Source: Micromonospora lutea (lineage in GTDB: Bacteria; Actinomycetota; Actinomycetes; Mycobacteriales; Micromonosporaceae). From it: a stretch of DNA of 64,000 nucleotides. Under the pieces are notes generated by a model, which ran no database searches, was not told the DNA's origin, and saw nothing but the letters and a program-made list of their open reading frames with translations. This document shows, piece after piece, positions 8,426 through 17,178 of this stretch; within the stretch, counting starts at the first letter, position 1; the number at the start of each line of letters is the position of its first letter. Both the position numbers and the translations under genes were made by a program. The DNA is taken from positions 62,001 through 126,000 of the forward strand of contig NZ_BOPB01000028.1 in the NCBI RefSeq assembly GCF_016863535.1, in the 5' to 3' direction.

Positions 8426-10102
8426 CTAGCGGTCGGGTCGGAAGCTGAGCCGGACGGTCGCCCGCTCGCTCGCCGCGTCCGTCCAGTCCGGTTCGCGCGT
8501 GATCCAGCTCAACGTCCAGGTGCGGCCCCGGGTCGGATGGTCCGTCACGATCTGGATGGCGCGCAGCCGGTCACCGTGCGGTGTCAGCCACCCGAACTCC
8601 CACTCGGCGGCGTCGCCGATGCGGCCGAGGCGGAACTCCTGGTAGCCGGGGAGGGTGCCGCCTGCCAGTTCCCGGTCCCGTACCGAGGTGAGTCGCGTGA
8701 TCGACCCGGTGGTGGTGCCGGCGCTGTCCGCGACGGTGAACACGCGACCGGTGGCCGGGTCCTGGAAGCAGGACACGTCGTCGTCGCGGAAGTACCGCCA
8801 GTCGGCGGGGAGCGCCACCCGGAAGCCGCCCGCGTTGGCGTGCCACACCCACCCGGCGGGCGGCCGGAACTCGTCGCCCCGCCGGGCCGGAGCGGTGGGT
8901 AGCGCCGCGCCGTCGACCCACGGGCGTACGCAGGGCAGTGGCGGCGGGGCGAGGCCGCCGGGCGGGGGGCCGGGTGGACGTCGTTCGTCGCGCGGGATCG
9001 AGCCTGCCGGACCCGATGGGCCCACGTCGTACGACGGTGGGTTCTGCGCCCCCGGATCAGGCTGGTCCGCGCCGCTGCCCACCACCGTCAGCGCGGTGCC
9101 GATCCCGGCCGCCATGGCGACCAACACGGCGACCGCCGCCCACGCCCACGGCCGGACCAGGACCCTCCGCTGGTGCTCGGCCTCCGGCGTCGCCTCCCCG
9201 GTGTCGGCGGGCGGAGTGGGCGACGGTGGCCCGCCGGCCGGGGGAAGGGCAGCGGTGTCCTCACCTGCCCGCTCGGGCTCGTCGGCCGGATCGCACCCGG
9301 CCGCGGCCAGCAGCCGGCGGCGCGCCTCCCGGTGGTCGATCCGGTGCGCGGGGTCGCGGCGCAGCAACCCGGCCAGCACCGCCGACAGCGGCCCGGCGTG
9401 CGGTGCCGGGTCCGGTGGTGCGCAGGCCAGTGCGCTCAGCGTCGCCATGGCGGTGCTGCGAGCGTAGGGGGCGCGACCCTCGACGGCAGCGTGCAGCGTG
9501 GCGCCGAGCGACCACAGGTCTGCCGGTTCGCTGGACACCCCCTCGGCGGCACGCTCCGGCGCGACGTACTGCGGCGAGCCCAGGATGGTGCCCGGCCCGG
9601 TCATCGTCTGATCGCCACCGTCGAAGACGGCCAGCCCGAAGTCGGTCAGCAGCACCCGACCGTCGTCGGCGACGAGGACGTTCGCCGGCTTGACGTCGCG
9701 GTGCAGCACCCCGGCATCGTGCGCCGCCCGCAGCGCGTCCAGCAGCGCCAGACCGATCCGAGCGGACTGCTGCGGCGACAGCGGTCCGTCCGTGTCGAGA
9801 AGGTCCTGGAGAGTGCGTGAGGGGACGTACTCCATGACGATCCACGGCGCGTCGGACTCGGAGACCACGTCGTAGACGCGGACCACGTTGGGGTGACTGA
9901 GCCGGGCCGCGGTACGCGCCTCACGTAGCGTGCGGGCGCGCAGCTGGTCCAGTTCGTCACCGCCGAGCCAGGCCGGCAACACCACCTGCTTGATCGCCAC
10001 CTGGCGGTGCAGCAGCTCGTCCTCGGCCCGCCAGACCGTGCCCATCCCGCCACGCCCGACCAGATCGAGCAGCCGGTACCGGCCGGCGATCGCCACTGGC
10101 AT
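8426..10102 (-). CDS. Serine/threonine-protein kinase with one membrane span
   Basis: 558 residues from ATG 10102. The kinase domain has the glycine loop GRGGMGTVW (16-24), Lys38 in VAIKQV, the catalytic loop HRDVKPANV (Asp136) and DFG (Asp154), the layout of PknB-type Hanks kinases. A Pro-rich linker, one hydrophobic helix (WAWAAVAVLVAMAAGIGTALTVV, about 315-338), a second Pro-rich stretch and an extracellular domain follow; no PASTA repeats are visible. The protein is thus a membrane receptor kinase with an unrecognised sensor of about 170 residues. ATG 10102 follows GGGGGCAGGT at good spacing; an upstream in-frame ATG (10111 side) and a GTG at 10135 are alternatives. Confidence 0.88.
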   Translation of the reverse strand: MPVAIAGRYRLLDLVGRGGMGTVWRAEDELLHRQVAIKQVVLPAWLGGDELDQLRARTLREARTAARLSHPNVVRVYDVVSESDAPWIVMEYVPSRTLQDLLDTDGPLSPQQSARIGLALLDALRAAHDAGVLHRDVKPANVLVADDGRVLLTDFGLAVFDGGDQTMTGPGTILGSPQYVAPERAAEGVSSEPADLWSLGATLHAAVEGRAPYARSTAMATLSALACAPPDPAPHAGPLSAVLAGLLRRDPAHRIDHREARRRLLAAAGCDPADEPERAGEDTAALPPAGGPPSPTPPADTGEATPEAEHQRRVLVRPWAWAAVAVLVAMAAGIGTALTVVGSGADQPDPGAQNPPSYDVGPSGPAGSIPRDERRPPGPPPGGLAPPPLPCVRPWVDGAALPTAPARRGDEFRPPAGWVWHANAGGFRVALPADWRYFRDDDVSCFQDPATGRVFTVADSAGTTTGSITRLTSVRDRELAGGTLPGYQEFRLGRIGDAAEWEFGWLTPHGDRLRAIQIVTDHPTRGRTWTLSWITREPDWTDAASERATVRLSFRPDR

Positions 10103-10165
10103 ACCTGCCCCCATCCGCCGCTGTCCGGCGTACACCCTAGGGGGTTAACTGCCGCGCGGGTCCAT

Positions 10166-11497
10166 TCAGGAGGCAGCCCCTCCCACCGCGAGCAGGTTGC
10201 CGTCTGGAATGGCTATCGTCTGCCGACGCCCGGGCATCTCGGCGGCGGCGCGCCGGAACTGCGGCGCGGCGTGATCACGGCAGGCCGTGGCGTACGTGTC
10301 GGCGGTACGGGCGGCGATGGTGGCCCAGGCGTACCGTCGGCCGACCATGCAGCGTGCCTGCCGGGCGACCCGCCGGGCGAAGATCTCGTCGCCGAGGAGT
10401 TGCCCCACGGCGTCGGCCAGCGCCGACGGGTCGCTGTGGGGGAAGGTGACGCCGGTGACGCCCGACTCGACGATCTCGGCCAGCCCACCGGTACGGGCCA
10501 CGGCGAGTGGTGCCCCGGCTGCGGCGGCCTCCAACGCCACCATGCCGAACGGCTCGTAGAGGCTCGGCACGACCGTCGTGTCGGTCGCGCCGAGTACCGC
10601 CGGCAGTTGGGTGTTGTCGAGGAAGCCGGCGAAGCGCACGGTGCCGGTGAGCCCGAGCTGACGGGTCCGGTCCTCCAACTCGCCGCGGAAGGGACCGTCC
10701 CCGGCGATCAGCACCCGCAGCCCGGGGTGCCGCGCGCGTAGCTTCGGCACGGCGTCGATCAGGTGCTGTACGCCCTTCTCGTAGACCAGGCGGCCGGCGT
10801 ACCCGACCAGCGGCCCGTCCCCGGCGAAGCGGGCGCGGGCCGAGGAGACCGCGCGCGGCCGAGCCCGCCAGGCCCGGTCGTCGACGCCGTTGGGTACCAC
10901 GTCGACGCGGTGCCCGGGCGTGCCGAACAGCGTGGTGACCTGTTCGCGCATGTAGCCGGAGCAGGTGATGACCCGGTTCGAGGCGTTGCTGAGCCAGTGT
11001 TCGACGCCGTGGATGGTGCGGTTCATCTCCTCGGGTAGCCAGCCTTGGTGTCGGCCGGCTTCGGTGGCGTGGATGGTGGTGATCAGGGGGAGGTCGAGGT
11101 GGTCGCGCAGGGTGATGGCGGTGTGGGCGACGAGCCAGTCGTGGGCGTGGATGACGTCGTAGGTGTGGGTGGCGGTGGCGCGTAGGGCGGTGCGGGTGAG
11201 GGTGTGGTTGAAGGCCATGGTCCAGGCGAGTAGGGATCCGGTGGCCAGGGGGAAGGTGACGGGGTCTTCGGCGGCGCGGACGATGCGTACGCCGTCGAGG
11301 TATTCCTCCAGGGGTGCGTTGTCGGCGTGGCGGGTGACGACGGTGACCTGGTGACCGGCGGCGGCCAGGGCCACCGACAGCGCGTGCACGTGCCGACCCA
11401 GGCCGCCGACCAGGACAGGTGGGTACTCCCAGGACAGCATCAGCACCCGCTGCGAGCGTGCGGGGTTGATGTCGATCACGTCGGCGTCCGGTGACAT
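10166..11497 (-). CDS. Glycosyltransferase family 4 protein
   Basis: 443 residues from ATG 11497, preceded by AAGGGGGCG. The N-terminal MLSWEYPPVLVGGLGRHVH and C-terminal PSLYEPFGMVALEAAAAGAPLAVARTGGLAEIV are diagnostic for retaining GT4 glycosyltransferases; VGYAGRLVYEKGVQHL and EPFG..E form the nucleotide-sugar site. GT4 enzymes next to glycogen-debranching-type genes usually build or extend alpha-glucans, so a role in an alpha-glucan or related polymer is likely but not proven. The neighbouring 11639-13573 and 13615-16317 genes encode glucosidase-like enzymes. Part of the gene (about 11040-11360) has a noticeably different wobble-base style. Confidence 0.85.
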   Translation of the reverse strand: MSPDADVIDINPARSQRVLMLSWEYPPVLVGGLGRHVHALSVALAAAGHQVTVVTRHADNAPLEEYLDGVRIVRAAEDPVTFPLATGSLLAWTMAFNHTLTRTALRATATHTYDVIHAHDWLVAHTAITLRDHLDLPLITTIHATEAGRHQGWLPEEMNRTIHGVEHWLSNASNRVITCSGYMREQVTTLFGTPGHRVDVVPNGVDDRAWRARPRAVSSARARFAGDGPLVGYAGRLVYEKGVQHLIDAVPKLRARHPGLRVLIAGDGPFRGELEDRTRQLGLTGTVRFAGFLDNTQLPAVLGATDTTVVPSLYEPFGMVALEAAAAGAPLAVARTGGLAEIVESGVTGVTFPHSDPSALADAVGQLLGDEIFARRVARQARCMVGRRYAWATIAARTADTYATACRDHAAPQFRRAAAEMPGRRQTIAIPDGNLLAVGGAAS

Positions 11498-11638
11498 ACG
11501 CGCCCCCTTCGAGTTGTCTCCGCGCACCCCGTCAGAAGCCCCCTGACGGGTGGCGTCGGCGTTGCGGCTGGATCGGAACCAATCCTGGTCGTGGCTGGAT
11601 AACCAGCGGAGACGTAACCGTTGCGGGGGTGTAAAGCG

Positions 11639-13573
11639 CTACCGGCGCACGCGTAGCAACTCCGCGACCGACCATGCCTGGAAGGGGCATCCGGTGGCGG
11701 TGTGCGGGGCCGTGCCGTCGGCGGTCTCGCTGACCGAGCCGAGACCGTATTCGCTCAGGTGCGCCTCCAGACCGGTGAACAGGTCGTTGACCGGCAGGCC
11801 GGCCCGCCGGCTGGCGTCGGCGTACGGGCCGATCAGCCACGGCCAGACCGTGCCCTGGTGGTAGGCGGTGTCCCGCTCGGCGGGCCCGCCCCGGTGCCGG
11901 CCCAGGAAACCGGGAGAGTCGGGGGAGAGGCTGCGCGGGCCGAGCGGGGTGAGCAGCCCGACGCCAAGACGACCCAGCGCCTGAGGATCCGGCTCCATCG
12001 GCGCGAAGGGCAGCGACCAGGCCAGCAGTTGGTTGGGGCGCAGCAGATCGTCGTCGTGATGGGCGGCACCACCCAGCGGGTACGCCGGAGCGGGCGCGTC
12101 GACCACGTCGTGCAGCCAGCCGGCCGGGGCGGGGAACCGGTCCCGGAACGCCTTGACCGCCCGCTCGTGCAGTCGGTGCAGCCCGTCGGCGTCCTGCCCG
12201 GCCAGTTCGGCCAGTTCCGCGACCCCGGCCACCCCGTTGACCCAGAGCGCGTTGACCTCGACCGGCTTGCCGTGGCGGGGGGTGACCGGAACCCCGTACA
12301 CCCGGGCGTCCATCCAGGTCAGCGCGGCACCGGGGACCCCGGACGTGAGCAGCCCGTCGGCCGGGTCGACGGCGATGCCGTACCGGGTGCCGGCCAGGTG
12401 GGCGTCGATCACCGCGCGCAGCGCCGGCAGCAGCTCGTCGCCGAGGTCGGTGTCACCGGTGGCGGTGACGTGCCGGCTGACCGCGTGCAGGAACCACAAC
12501 GTGCCGTCGACGGTGTTGTACTCGACCCGCCCGGTGTCGGCGGTGTTGGCGAGCATCCCCTCCGACAGCGTCCCCGCGTACGCGCGCAGCAGCTCACGGC
12601 CCAGATCAGCCCGGCCGGTACGCAGGAACAGCCCCTCGTAGGAGATCATCGTGTCCCGCGACCAGGCACCGAACCACGGGTAGCCGGCCACCACCTCGAC
12701 CGGGTTGTCCCTGGTACGCACCACGAACGCGTCGGCGGCCAGCGCCAGGGTCGCCTCGACGTCGTCGGCGGGCCGGGCCGCCGCGACCACGTCCCGGTTG
12801 CGTCGTCGGGCCGCCGCGACCACCTCGACGGCCGGCGGCGGTGCCGGTGCCGGATCGTGTGCCCAGGCCAGCACCGACAGCGTGTCACCGCGACGGTGCA
12901 GGGTGTCACGGAACTGGCCCGCGTACCACAGGTCCTCCTCCGGGTGCAGGCCCCGCGCCGCCTCCTCGCGGTGGTACACGCCCCGCCACCAGTGGCCCTG
13001 CGGTGACCAGCCGGGCCCGGAGAGGCGGTACGCGCCCTCGATCACCGCGCCGCCGTCGACCGGGTCCATCCGCAGCGGTGGCCCGTCGCCGCGCCGCTCG
13101 CCGTGCGCGTCGCGCCAGGTGCAGGCGGCGGCCAACTCCAACTCGACCGGGCCACCGCTGATCAACCGGTGCACCACCGCCACGCAGGAGCGGCCGGGCA
13201 GCATGGCCAGCTCCCGCTCGATCACCACGTCGCCGACGCGCCACCGCCAGCGCGGCAACCCGTCGGTCAGGTCGAAGCGCTCCAGCAGCTCGAAGCCGCG
13301 CGGGTCCACGTCGCCGGAGGCCCATTCGTGCGCGCCGAGGCGCACCCGGGCGCCGGAGGGCAGCAGCACCGCCGGATCGAGACTGACCAGTCCCACCTTG
13401 CGGGAGGCCGGGGTTTCTCCCGGGATCACCAGCAGGCCGTGGTAGCGGCGGGTGCGCAGACCCGCGACGGTGCCCATGGCGTATCCGCCCCGGCCGTCGG
13501 GGACCAGCCACTCGCGGCTGGCGGCGCTGGTCAGCTCGCCACAGACCTGCGAGCCGTAGCGGATCTCAATCAA
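11639..13573 (-). CDS. Amylo-alpha-1,6-glucosidase (glycogen-debranching type)
   Basis: 644 residues from a TTG at 13573 directly behind a strong GGAGGAAAG. The N-terminus (SREWLVPDGRGGYAMGTVAGLRTRRYHGLLV) is the glycogen-debranching-enzyme N-terminal domain; the C-terminal two thirds is the (alpha/alpha)6 barrel with AGYPWFGAWSRDTMISYEGL and YNTVDGTLWFLHAV, the WFxxWGRDT-like catalytic region of archaeal/bacterial debranching glucosidases. It hydrolyses alpha-1,6 branch glucose in glucans. A longer frame upstream of the TTG lacks a ribosome-binding site. It is followed on the same strand by the GT4 gene and is divergent from the MGH1-like glucosidase, with 41 bp between start codons. Confidence 0.88.
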   Translation of the reverse strand: MIEIRYGSQVCGELTSAASREWLVPDGRGGYAMGTVAGLRTRRYHGLLVIPGETPASRKVGLVSLDPAVLLPSGARVRLGAHEWASGDVDPRGFELLERFDLTDGLPRWRWRVGDVVIERELAMLPGRSCVAVVHRLISGGPVELELAAACTWRDAHGERRGDGPPLRMDPVDGGAVIEGAYRLSGPGWSPQGHWWRGVYHREEAARGLHPEEDLWYAGQFRDTLHRRGDTLSVLAWAHDPAPAPPPAVEVVAAARRRNRDVVAAARPADDVEATLALAADAFVVRTRDNPVEVVAGYPWFGAWSRDTMISYEGLFLRTGRADLGRELLRAYAGTLSEGMLANTADTGRVEYNTVDGTLWFLHAVSRHVTATGDTDLGDELLPALRAVIDAHLAGTRYGIAVDPADGLLTSGVPGAALTWMDARVYGVPVTPRHGKPVEVNALWVNGVAGVAELAELAGQDADGLHRLHERAVKAFRDRFPAPAGWLHDVVDAPAPAYPLGGAAHHDDDLLRPNQLLAWSLPFAPMEPDPQALGRLGVGLLTPLGPRSLSPDSPGFLGRHRGGPAERDTAYHQGTVWPWLIGPYADASRRAGLPVNDLFTGLEAHLSEYGLGSVSETADGTAPHTATGCPFQAWSVAELLRVRR

Positions 13574-13614
13574 CTTTCCTCCATCGCGGCGAGGTGTAAC
13601 ACGACACGACGACA

Positions 13615-16317
13615 ATGGCCGCTGTGGTGAAGTACCCCGGCGGCGTCGAAGATGTTCGAGTGATCAGTGACGGTTCGTCCTCCGCCCCGGCCCTCGACGT
13701 CGAGCGGCTCCGGCTCGCCCAGGCCGACGCCGGAGAGCAGGACTGGCGCGCATGGGGTCCCTATCTGTCCGAGCGGGCGTGGGGGACGGTACGGGAGGAC
13801 TACAGCGAGCACGGCACGGCCTGGGACTACTTTCCCCACGACCATGCGCGGTCCCGAGCCTACCGGTGGTCCGAGGACGGTATGGCGGGCGTGTGTGACG
13901 ACCGGCAGACCTTCTGTTTCGCCCTCGCGTTGTGGAACGGACGCGATCCGATCATCAAGGAGCGGATGTTCGGCCTCGGTGGCGACGGCGGCAATCACGG
14001 CGAGGACGCCAAGGAGTACTGGTGGTACGAGGACTCCACGCCCACCCACTCCTGGATGCGGTGGCGCTACCACTACCCGCAGGCCGCCTTCCCGTACGAC
14101 GAGTTGGTGGCGGTCAACGGCCTACGTGGCCGGGACGACACGGAGTACGAACTGGTCGACACCGGCATCTTCGACGACGACCGGTACTGGGCGGTGACCG
14201 TCGACTACGCCAAGGCCGGGCCGACCGACATGTGCGTCGTGGTGACCGTGGCCAACCGCGGTGACGAGGCTGACCGGTTGCATGTGTTGCCGCACCTGTG
14301 GTTCCGCAACACCTGGGCATGGGGGCTGCCCGGCGGTGACCGGGTGCCCCGGATCGTCGGGTCCGGGCGGCGGCTCGTCGGCGAGCACTGGGTGCTCGGC
14401 CAGATCGTCCTGGAGGGCGACGGCGATCCGACGCCGCTGCTCTGCGACAACGACACCAACGCCGAGCGGCTGTGGGGGCTGCCGAGCCGTACCCCGTACC
14501 CGAAGGACGGCATCAACGACCATGTGGTCGACGGCGCGGACACGGTCAACCCGCGTCGGGAGGGCACCAAGGGGGCGCTGCACTACGTGCTGGACGTGCC
14601 GGCCGGTGAGCAGCGACGGATCCGGTTGCGGCTGACCCGCACCGCCCCGCCGCCGGGCGACGCCTCGCCGTCGCCCGCCGATCTGGGAGACGGCTTCGAC
14701 GCGGTGATGTGGGCCCGTCGCGCCGAGGCGAACCGGTTCTTCGACGGGGTCATCCCGCCCAAGGCCAGCGCCGACGAGGCGTTGATCGCCCGGCAGGCCA
14801 TCGCCGGGCTGATGTGGGGCAAGCAGTTCTACCACTTCGACGTCAAGCGGTGGCTGGAGGGTGATCCGGGTTCGACCCCGCCGGCCGGTCGCCGACACGG
14901 GCGCAACAGCCACTGGTGGCACATGACCAGCTTCGACGTGATCTCCATGCCCGATCCGTGGGAGTACCCGTGGTACGCCGCCTGGGACCTGGCCTTCCAC
15001 TGCGTGAGCATCGCCCGGGTGGACCCCGGCTTCGCCAAGGAGCAACTGCTGCTCCTGCTACGTGAGTGGTACCTGCATCCCAACGGCCAGATCCCCGCGT
15101 ACGAGTGGGCCTTCGGTGACGTCAACCCGCCGGTGCACGCCTGGGCGGCGTTGAAGGTGTTCGAGATCGACGGCCGGCGGGACCACGACTTCCTGGCCCG
15201 GATGATGCACAAGCTGCTGATGAACTTCACCTGGTGGGTCAACCGCAAGGACACCGGCGGCAACAACGTCTTCGAGGGCGGGTTCCTCGGGCTGGACAAC
15301 GTCGGCCCGTTCGACCGCTCCGCGGCGCTGCCGGTCGCGGGCGTGCTGGAGCAGTCCGACGGCACCGGCTGGATGGCGATGTACGCGCTGAACCTGCTGG
15401 ACATCGCCATCGTGCTGGCCGAGCACGACCACACCTGGGTGGACACCGCGACGAAGTTCTTCGAGCACTTCGCCTACATCGCGGCGGCCGCGTACGACCA
15501 GGGGTTGTGGGACGAGGAGGACGCCTTCTTCTACGACGTGCTGCGGCTGGCCGACGGCACGAAGGTGCCGTTGAAGGTGCGGTCGGTGGTGGGCCTGCTG
15601 CCGCTGGCCGCGGTGACCCGGCTGTCGGCGCGGACCCTGCGTCGACTGCCGGAGTTGAGTGCTCGGCTGCGGTGGTTCCTGACCAACCGGCCCGAGTACG
15701 CCTCAGTGGTCGGCGGCCGGCGTCTCGGCCCGGACGGACGGCAGCAGCGGCTGCTGTCCATGTGCGGCCCGGAACAGGTGGTCCGGCTGCTCGCCCGGAT
15801 GCTGGACACCGACGAGTTCCTCTCCGAGTACGGGCTGCGCACGCTGTCCCGCGCCCACCTCGACAAGCCGTTCGCGGTGACCCTCGGCGGGCAGGAGTTC
15901 TGTGTCGGCTACGAGCCGGCCGAGTCGACCAGCGGCCTGTTCGGCGGCAACTCCAACTGGCGCGGGCCGATCTGGATGCCGACCAACTTCCTGTTGATCA
16001 GCGCGTTGCGGGACTACGCCGCGTACTTCGGCGACGACCTTCAGGTGGAGTACCCGACCCGGTCGGGGGTGAAGAAGACCCTCGACGAGATCGCCGACGA
16101 CCTGTCGGCCCGGCTGATCGCGTTGTTCACCCGCGACGGCTGGGGACGCCGGCCGATCTACGGTGCGGCGCAGCTTTTCCAGACCCACCCGGACTGGCGT
16201 GACCTGATCGCCTTCCCGGAGTACTTCCACGGTGACAACGGCGCCGGCCTGGGCGCCTGGCATCAGACGGGCTGGACCGCCCTGGTCGCCGACCTCATCC
16301 TCACCCTGCGCCGCTGA
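13615..16317 (+). CDS. MGH1-like glucosidase (GH63-related)
   Basis: 900 residues. The sequence has the signature of a large actinobacterial/cyanobacterial glucosidase family: RAWGTVREDYSEHGTAWDYFPHDHARSRAY-like N-terminus (about 54-80), WWYEDSTPTHSW, and the barrel with WHMTSFDVISMPDPWEYPWYAAWDLAFH and GNSNWRGPIWMPTNF. The (alpha/alpha)6 barrel is of mannosylglycerate-hydrolase/GH63 type. No signal peptide is seen, so the enzyme is cytoplasmic. It is likely to act on alpha-glucosides produced or trimmed by the two divergent neighbours; substrate unproven. ATG 13615 has no Shine-Dalgarno, so either the mRNA is leaderless or an internal GTG (such as 13660) is used. Confidence 0.85.
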   Translation: MAAVVKYPGGVEDVRVISDGSSSAPALDVERLRLAQADAGEQDWRAWGPYLSERAWGTVREDYSEHGTAWDYFPHDHARSRAYRWSEDGMAGVCDDRQTFCFALALWNGRDPIIKERMFGLGGDGGNHGEDAKEYWWYEDSTPTHSWMRWRYHYPQAAFPYDELVAVNGLRGRDDTEYELVDTGIFDDDRYWAVTVDYAKAGPTDMCVVVTVANRGDEADRLHVLPHLWFRNTWAWGLPGGDRVPRIVGSGRRLVGEHWVLGQIVLEGDGDPTPLLCDNDTNAERLWGLPSRTPYPKDGINDHVVDGADTVNPRREGTKGALHYVLDVPAGEQRRIRLRLTRTAPPPGDASPSPADLGDGFDAVMWARRAEANRFFDGVIPPKASADEALIARQAIAGLMWGKQFYHFDVKRWLEGDPGSTPPAGRRHGRNSHWWHMTSFDVISMPDPWEYPWYAAWDLAFHCVSIARVDPGFAKEQLLLLLREWYLHPNGQIPAYEWAFGDVNPPVHAWAALKVFEIDGRRDHDFLARMMHKLLMNFTWWVNRKDTGGNNVFEGGFLGLDNVGPFDRSAALPVAGVLEQSDGTGWMAMYALNLLDIAIVLAEHDHTWVDTATKFFEHFAYIAAAAYDQGLWDEEDAFFYDVLRLADGTKVPLKVRSVVGLLPLAAVTRLSARTLRRLPELSARLRWFLTNRPEYASVVGGRRLGPDGRQQRLLSMCGPEQVVRLLARMLDTDEFLSEYGLRTLSRAHLDKPFAVTLGGQEFCVGYEPAESTSGLFGGNSNWRGPIWMPTNFLLISALRDYAAYFGDDLQVEYPTRSGVKKTLDEIADDLSARLIALFTRDGWGRRPIYGAAQLFQTHPDWRDLIAFPEYFHGDNGAGLGAWHQTGWTALVADLILTLRR

Positions 16318-16332
16318 ACCCTGCGCCGCTGA
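16303..16332. repeat. 15-bp tandem duplication across the glucosidase stop codon
   Basis: ACCCTGCGCCGCTGA occurs twice, end to end (16303-16317 and 16318-16332). The first copy is the end of the glucosidase gene including its TGA, the second follows immediately. It looks like a small slippage duplication. Confidence 0.9.
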
Positions 16333-16434
16333 CCGGGGCGACGCTGCTCGGCTCAGCTGAGCACTGACCCGCCTTCAGTCGCCAATCCGTCGCGACACAA
16401 TGACCCTGCGTGGGGCAGGGCTAGCATCGGCGAC

Positions 16435-17007
16435 GTGTCCGGAGCAGACGAACCAGACACCGCGCGGGACGGCGACGCGATCGTCGCCACCGCCTGGCAG
16501 TTGGCCGAGGCGGAGGGCCTGGCCGCGGTGACGACCCGGCGGCTCGCCGAACGCGCCGACGTCGACCTCGGTGCCCTCTACCAGCGCTTCGCCGACCGGG
16601 ACGCGGTGGTCGCCGCTGTCGCGGTGCGGGGGTTCGCCGACCTGGCCGCCGCACTGACCGATGCACATGCGGCTGTCGATCGCCCGGGGGAGGTCTGGCC
16701 GGCGGTGATGGCGGCGTACCTGGATTTCGCGTACGCCAATCCCGAGGTCTACGACGCGATGTTCGCCCACACGCCGGAGCTGACCCTCGGCGCGGAGCAG
16801 GTTCCCGAGACGGTCGCGGCCACCTTCGGTGAGCTGCGTGCCGCGTTGACGCCCCTGGCCGCCGGCCGCGACGCCGACATCCTCGCCGAGTTGGGTTGGA
16901 GTCTGCTGCACGGCATGGTGATGCTCACCCGGGGCGGCCGGCTGCGCCCTGACACCCAGGACCACCGCGAACACCTGCTCAGCAAGAACCTCTTCAACCC
17001 CTACTGA
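16435..17007 (+). CDS. TetR/AcrR-family transcriptional regulator
   Basis: 190 residues. The N-terminal helix-turn-helix reads AWQLAEAEGLAAVTTRRLAERADVDLGALYQRFADRDAVVAAVA, the normal TetR DNA-binding domain (TxxxLAxxAxVxxGxLYxxFxxKxxL). The C-terminal WHG-like ligand domain (VWPAVMAAYLDFAYANPEVYDAMFAHTPE) is typical of TetR_C_13 proteins. The ligand and target genes are unknown; no target is divergent to it. Start GTG 16435. A strong hairpin follows the stop at once. Confidence 0.87.
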   Translation: MSGADEPDTARDGDAIVATAWQLAEAEGLAAVTTRRLAERADVDLGALYQRFADRDAVVAAVAVRGFADLAAALTDAHAAVDRPGEVWPAVMAAYLDFAYANPEVYDAMFAHTPELTLGAEQVPETVAATFGELRAALTPLAAGRDADILAELGWSLLHGMVMLTRGGRLRPDTQDHREHLLSKNLFNPY

Positions 17008-17008
17008 C

Positions 17009-17046
17009 CCCCCACCCACCCCCGGGGGCTGTGGGGTGGGTGGGGG
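17009..17046. terminator. 14-bp perfect G/C hairpin after the TetR gene
   Basis: The arms 17009-17022 and 17033-17046 are perfect complements (13 of the bases are CCCCACCCACCCC against GGGGTGGGTGGGG) with a 10-nt loop, starting 2 bp after the TetR stop. It should stop transcription even without a U-tract. The + strand also has six G-tracts in a row and could fold as a G-quadruplex. Confidence 0.75.
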
Positions 17047-17178
17047 TGGGGGTAGGTTGGCTGGTACGCCGTCGAGTGGGAGGGGAGGTCAGGACAATGT
17101 CCGATGTTCTGCGCCCCGTCCGCGGCCCGGCGTCCACGCGGATCTGACCCGGGGCGTCGCTGTCCCGGAGGATCCGCC

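Noticed and set aside
16351..16362. 12-bp palindrome GCTCAGCTGAGC upstream of the TetR gene
   Set aside because: A perfect dyad with no spacer is likely by chance at this GC content; kept only as a weak possible TetR site.
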